Source: Ruminococcus sp. UBA7013 (lineage in GTDB: Bacteria; Bacillota; Clostridia; Oscillospirales; Ruminococcaceae). From it: a stretch of DNA of 64,000 nt. Location: positions 1 to 64,000 of the forward strand of contig DJXD01000073.1 in the NCBI GenBank assembly GCA_002449585.1, written 5' to 3'. The notes under the pieces are model-generated. The model was not told where the DNA came from, searched no databases, and worked only from the letters and a program-made list of their open reading frames with translations. Every line of letters begins with the position of its first letter. The first letter of the stretch is position 1. The position numbers and the translations under genes are program-made. Shown here piece by piece: positions 63,124 to 64,000 of the stretch.

Positions 63124-64000
63124 TTAATCTTTCTGAGAATTATGATTTCTGAGTGTATCTTCAAAAATTTCTTTCATCATTTGCTGACCGGCTTGTGTTG
63201 TCAGATCTTCTTTTTTCATTTTGCCTTTGAACATCAATTCCATAATTTTGATATAGGCTTCTCCTAGGGCAGTTGTCAGAAGTGCGGCAGTTGTCCCGGA
63301 AATAGCACTGCCAGCGGCCTGACCGACAACAGGAATGAATTTCAGGAGATTTGAAACAATCGTCCGGCCAATAATGGTAGCACTGCCTGCGCCTACGGTA
63401 GAAGAAACAATACAAGTCAAAAGAGCTTGATCCACACTAATCCCGAAGACAGCAGTAATACTTGCAAGCATTGTGATCTGTGTCGGAATGATCATAGCCG
63501 CATCTGCAAACGGAACAGGCATAAATCCCTCACCAAAAGCGGCAGCTACGGCGGCTGTTACAACTGCCTGGGCTCTCTTTTTTTTAAGCTCCAAAGATGC
63601 AATCTGCACATTCTGCAATGTATTCTGCAATTCCTGCGGAAGCTGTTCCGCCATCAGCTCAATCAAAGTATCTAATCCATAAGATTTTATAATATAATCA
63701 TCATCAAGCTCTATATCCTGTGCCAGAACAGGAATGACCTTGCAAACGTTCAGATTTTCAGCTTCTACCTGTTTTTGCAATTCTTGCGCTTTCTTTTTAG
63801 GATAACTTTGTGTCAGAAGAATAAAAACCGGAATGTTTGTGACTTTGTTTTCTTCTGTGAAAGCTTTGATTCTTTCAATTTCTACAGGTTCAATCCGGTT
63901 TGATCCTACATTGATGCAGTACCAGATACAGTGAATTGCATTATTGACATCTGTTGAATTGGCTTTATCTTTGATCAGTTGCAACACTTCATCCAGTTGA
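63124..64000 (-). CDS. GTPase with DUF697-like membrane region (5' end cut by the window)
   Basis: At least 292 codons; the frame stays open to the right edge (the GTG at 63987 is internal), so the GTP-binding N-terminus lies outside. Visible: a G-domain end (IHCIWYCINVGSNRIEPVEIE, IPVFILLTQSYPKKK, in part) and a C-terminal alpha-helical hydrophobic part (~140-290 of the visible portion) typical of Era-like GTPases with DUF697. 12 bp upstream of the ABC-F gene, with which it forms an operon. Confidence 0.82.
   Translation of the reverse strand, partial: QLDEVLQLIKDKANSTDVNNAIHCIWYCINVGSNRIEPVEIERIKAFTEENKVTNIPVFILLTQSYPKKKAQELQKQVEAENLNVCKVIPVLAQDIELDDDYIIKSYGLDTLIELMAEQLPQELQNTLQNVQIASLELKKKRAQAVVTAAVAAAFGEGFMPVPFADAAMIIPTQITMLASITAVFGISVDQALLTCIVSSTVGAGSATIIGRTIVSNLLKFIPVVGQAAGSAISGTTAALLTTALGEAYIKIMELMFKGKMKKEDLTTQAGQQMMKEIFEDTLRNHNSQKD

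Overview
The window looks like chromosomal DNA of a low-to-moderate G+C Gram-positive anaerobe of the class Clostridia. A cellulolytic Ruminococcus-like member of the Oscillospiraceae is the best guess (inference). The reasons are clostridial gene orders (phoH-ybeY-era-yqzL-recO; plsX-rnc-radical SAM-smc-ftsY; yhbY-nadD-yqeK-LCP-rsfS-leuS; yqeG-aroQ-pepQ-efp), strong AGGAGG-type ribosome sites, consensus sigma-A promoters with 17-bp spacers, a family 9 cellulase with a CBM4-like module, and a split purH. No tRNA, rRNA, IS element, phage or CRISPR array was seen. Nearly everything is coding.

Layout. 1-1056: uvrB (cut by the window edge) and radC, minus strand. 1084-19012: a long plus-strand block with a pseudouridine synthase, a GT2 glycosyltransferase, nine purine-synthesis genes (purE, purC, a purF-like gene, purF, purM, purN, purO, a stand-alone AICAR transformylase, purD) interleaved with small membrane proteins, then uvrC, rsmD, coaD, a coiled-coil gene and an Lrp/AsnC regulator. 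19050-28648: minus-strand genes for a membrane-anchored GH9 cellulase, mutS2, the phoH-ybeY-era-yqzL-recO operon and an isolated pilin-like protein. 28729-58513: plus-strand housekeeping genes, namely infC-rpmI-rplT with a leader attenuator, an rRNA methyltransferase, dprA, topA, trmFO, plsX, rnc, smc, ftsY, rdgB, nadD, leuS, rpsU, efp and others, ending in a nitrogen-control module. 58514-64000: minus-strand genes for a NERD protein, an FTR-like/thioredoxin pair, a lipoprotein, an ABC-F ATPase and a GTPase cut by the window edge.

The most interesting part is 54308-58237 together with 18457-19012. A glutamine-synthetase-fold protein has lost most metal ligands (two are replaced by Lys). It is followed by an ANTAR RNA-binding regulator whose receiver domain has lost its phosphorylation residues. 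Next comes a promoter and leader with two adjacent hexaloop hairpins overlapping an intrinsic terminator, which is the classical ANTAR antitermination signal, and then an ammonium transporter fused to a PII protein. A similar but less perfect dual-hexaloop/terminator leader precedes the lrp gene. Together these suggest a nitrogen-sensing antitermination circuit not driven by phosphorylation.

Other notable items are a purF paralogue with a dead glutaminase half beside a normal purF; a hairpin that bridges an overlong gap between the Shine-Dalgarno sequence and the topA start; a probable ATA start for infC; an unidentified structured RNA with its own promoter upstream of efp; repeats in a C-terminal tail of FtsY; and a short gene (yqzL-like) overlapping recO. 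Functional calls rest on motifs and family knowledge read by eye; no database search was run.
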